A stretch of 11,570 bases of DNA from GWA1-39-11 sp964640435 (lineage in GTDB: Bacteria; Patescibacteriota; Microgenomatia; Levybacterales; GWA1-39-11): the NCBI GenBank assembly GCA_964640435.1, contig CAZXFJ010000031.1, positions 1 to 11,570 of the forward strand, in the 5' to 3' direction. Position numbers and translations under genes: made by a program. The notes under the pieces were generated by a model. That model did no database searches, was not told where the DNA came from, and was given only the letters and a program-made list of their open reading frames with translations. Below, piece by piece: positions 10,735 to 11,570 of this stretch (positions are counted from its first letter, which is position 1; the number at the start of each line of letters is the position of its first letter).

Positions 10735-11570
10735 GTGATAAAAAAGGTAAGTTTTGTCCTGTTACTGATTTTTTCTGTTTGCTTAATTTATTATGGATAC
10801 AGCAATAAGTTAATTCACTTTGATTCATCAAGTGTTGGAATTACATCTCCTCTTCCCTCTCTTCTTACTACTTCTCTTCCGCAAGTTTTAGCAGTAAACG
10901 ATGAGTACTTTAAGCCAAATGTATTAAAACCTGTTGCATCTGTAATTAAAAAGCCAGAAATAACAGCTTCGGCTGCAATTGCGTATGATTTAACAACCAA
11001 TTCTCTTCTTTATGGGAAAAATATAAGCACAAGACTTCCTATTGCTTCACTTACCAAAATAATGACGGCAACAGTTGCTTTAGAGAATAGTTCAATAGAT
11101 CAGGAGTTTAAGGTTTCCAAAAATGCTGCAACAATAGGAGAAGATTCTATGGGACTTTCTGAGGGGGAAGTGTTACCACTTAAAGATCTTCTTTATGGCC
11201 TTGTTTTAAATTCTGGAAATGATGCTTCAGAAGTGATTGCTGAAGGGTCACCCTTTGGTCGAGACAATTTTGTTTTTTTGATGAACAAAAAAGCGGAAAA
11301 TCTTGGCTTAACAGATACTCATTTTACAAACCCTTCAGGACTTGAAGGAGATGGTAAACAATATAGTACAGCAGTGGATTTAGTTGTAATGACACGCTAT
11401 GCTCTCCAGAAGAAAGAATTTGCAGATATTGCTATGACTTATGAGCATAGTATTCTAGCAACAAATAAGCATAAGGACTACCATTTATATAATGAGACTA
11501 ACCTTCTAACTACATATCCTGGAGTTAAAGGAGTTAAAACAGGATATACATATGAAGCAGGACTTTGCCT
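10735..11570 (+). CDS. D-alanyl-D-alanine carboxypeptidase (S11 / low-molecular-mass PBP), partial at right edge
   Basis: 278 complete codons are visible before the window ends. The product is a serine DD-carboxypeptidase of the DacA/DacF type, which removes the terminal D-Ala from peptidoglycan pentapeptides outside the membrane. It has an N-terminal signal or anchor segment (about 5-21), a linker of roughly 55 residues, then the penicillin-binding domain. The three catalytic motifs are complete: SLTK (105-108; nucleophile S105, base K108), SGN (160-162) and KTG (268-270). PIASLTKIMTA and NPSGLEGDGKQYSTAVDL are typical surroundings. The C-terminal part of the domain is cut off. GTG 10735 is chosen because an extended -10 box ends 7 bases upstream; it directly precedes a normal KK-hydrophobic signal. 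It fits functionally with murE and murF. Confidence 0.93.
   Translation, partial: MIKKVSFVLLLIFSVCLIYYGYSNKLIHFDSSSVGITSPLPSLLTTSLPQVLAVNDEYFKPNVLKPVASVIKKPEITASAAIAYDLTTNSLLYGKNISTRLPIASLTKIMTATVALENSSIDQEFKVSKNAATIGEDSMGLSEGEVLPLKDLLYGLVLNSGNDASEVIAEGSPFGRDNFVFLMNKKAENLGLTDTHFTNPSGLEGDGKQYSTAVDLVVMTRYALQKKEFADIAMTYEHSILATNKHKDYHLYNETNLLTTYPGVKGVKTGYTYEAGLC

Noticed and set aside
1..11570. CRISPR array, insertion sequence, phage or toxin-antitoxin system
   Set aside because: No evenly spaced direct repeats, transposase or integrase motifs, terminal inverted repeats, or paired small toxin/antitoxin genes were found. Every gene of substantial size fits a housekeeping, envelope or hypothetical role.

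Overview
The window is a compact, AT-rich bacterial chromosome segment. Genes lie on both strands, mostly as single genes or pairs, with almost no intergenic space and no stretch over 300 bases without a gene. The style suggests a Candidate Phyla Radiation (Patescibacteria) genome, possibly Microgenomates. The reasons are reduced Mur ligases without the usual N-terminal domain, a tRNA without an encoded CCA, short hypothetical membrane proteins, and a stalked surface protein whose C-terminal beta-type domain resembles ones I remember from that group. This placement is inference from gene content. The genetic code looks standard: TAA, TAG and TGA all end genes, and no internal TGA is needed for glycine.

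Layout, left to right. A partial DHFR/RibD-like reductase (-) and tRNA-Gln(UUG) (-) are followed by a HAD phosphatase (+). This converges on a stalked membrane-anchored surface protein (-). Next come a conserved hypothetical protein and typA, translationally coupled (both -), then an SGNH hydrolase (+) converging on a DUF1622 membrane protein (-). An RRM RNA-binding protein (+) with a long leader and a very strong Shine-Dalgarno site converges on a polysaccharide deacetylase (-). A DUF378 membrane protein (-) is divergent from murE (+), murE converges on murF (-), and murF is divergent from a coiled-coil hypothetical protein (+). Last is a D-Ala-D-Ala carboxypeptidase (+) cut by the right edge.

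The right half is largely an envelope neighbourhood: peptide-stem ligases MurE and MurF, a DD-carboxypeptidase that trims the pentapeptide, and a NodB-type deacetylase, with an SGNH hydrolase and a surface protein further left. typA and the RRM protein are the translation/RNA components.

The most striking sequence-level pattern is the start architecture. Nine genes have a recognisable -10 box ending only 6 to 10 bases before the start codon and no Shine-Dalgarno site, so their mRNAs should be leaderless or nearly so. Only two genes (RRM protein and DUF378) carry a near-identical extended Shine-Dalgarno site. typA has a short leader with a 5'-terminal hairpin and a U-run. All four tail-to-tail junctions carry an inverted repeat at or across the stop codons, and three of them have no intergenic space or a single base. 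No mobile element, CRISPR array, phage gene or classical GC-rich terminator was found.
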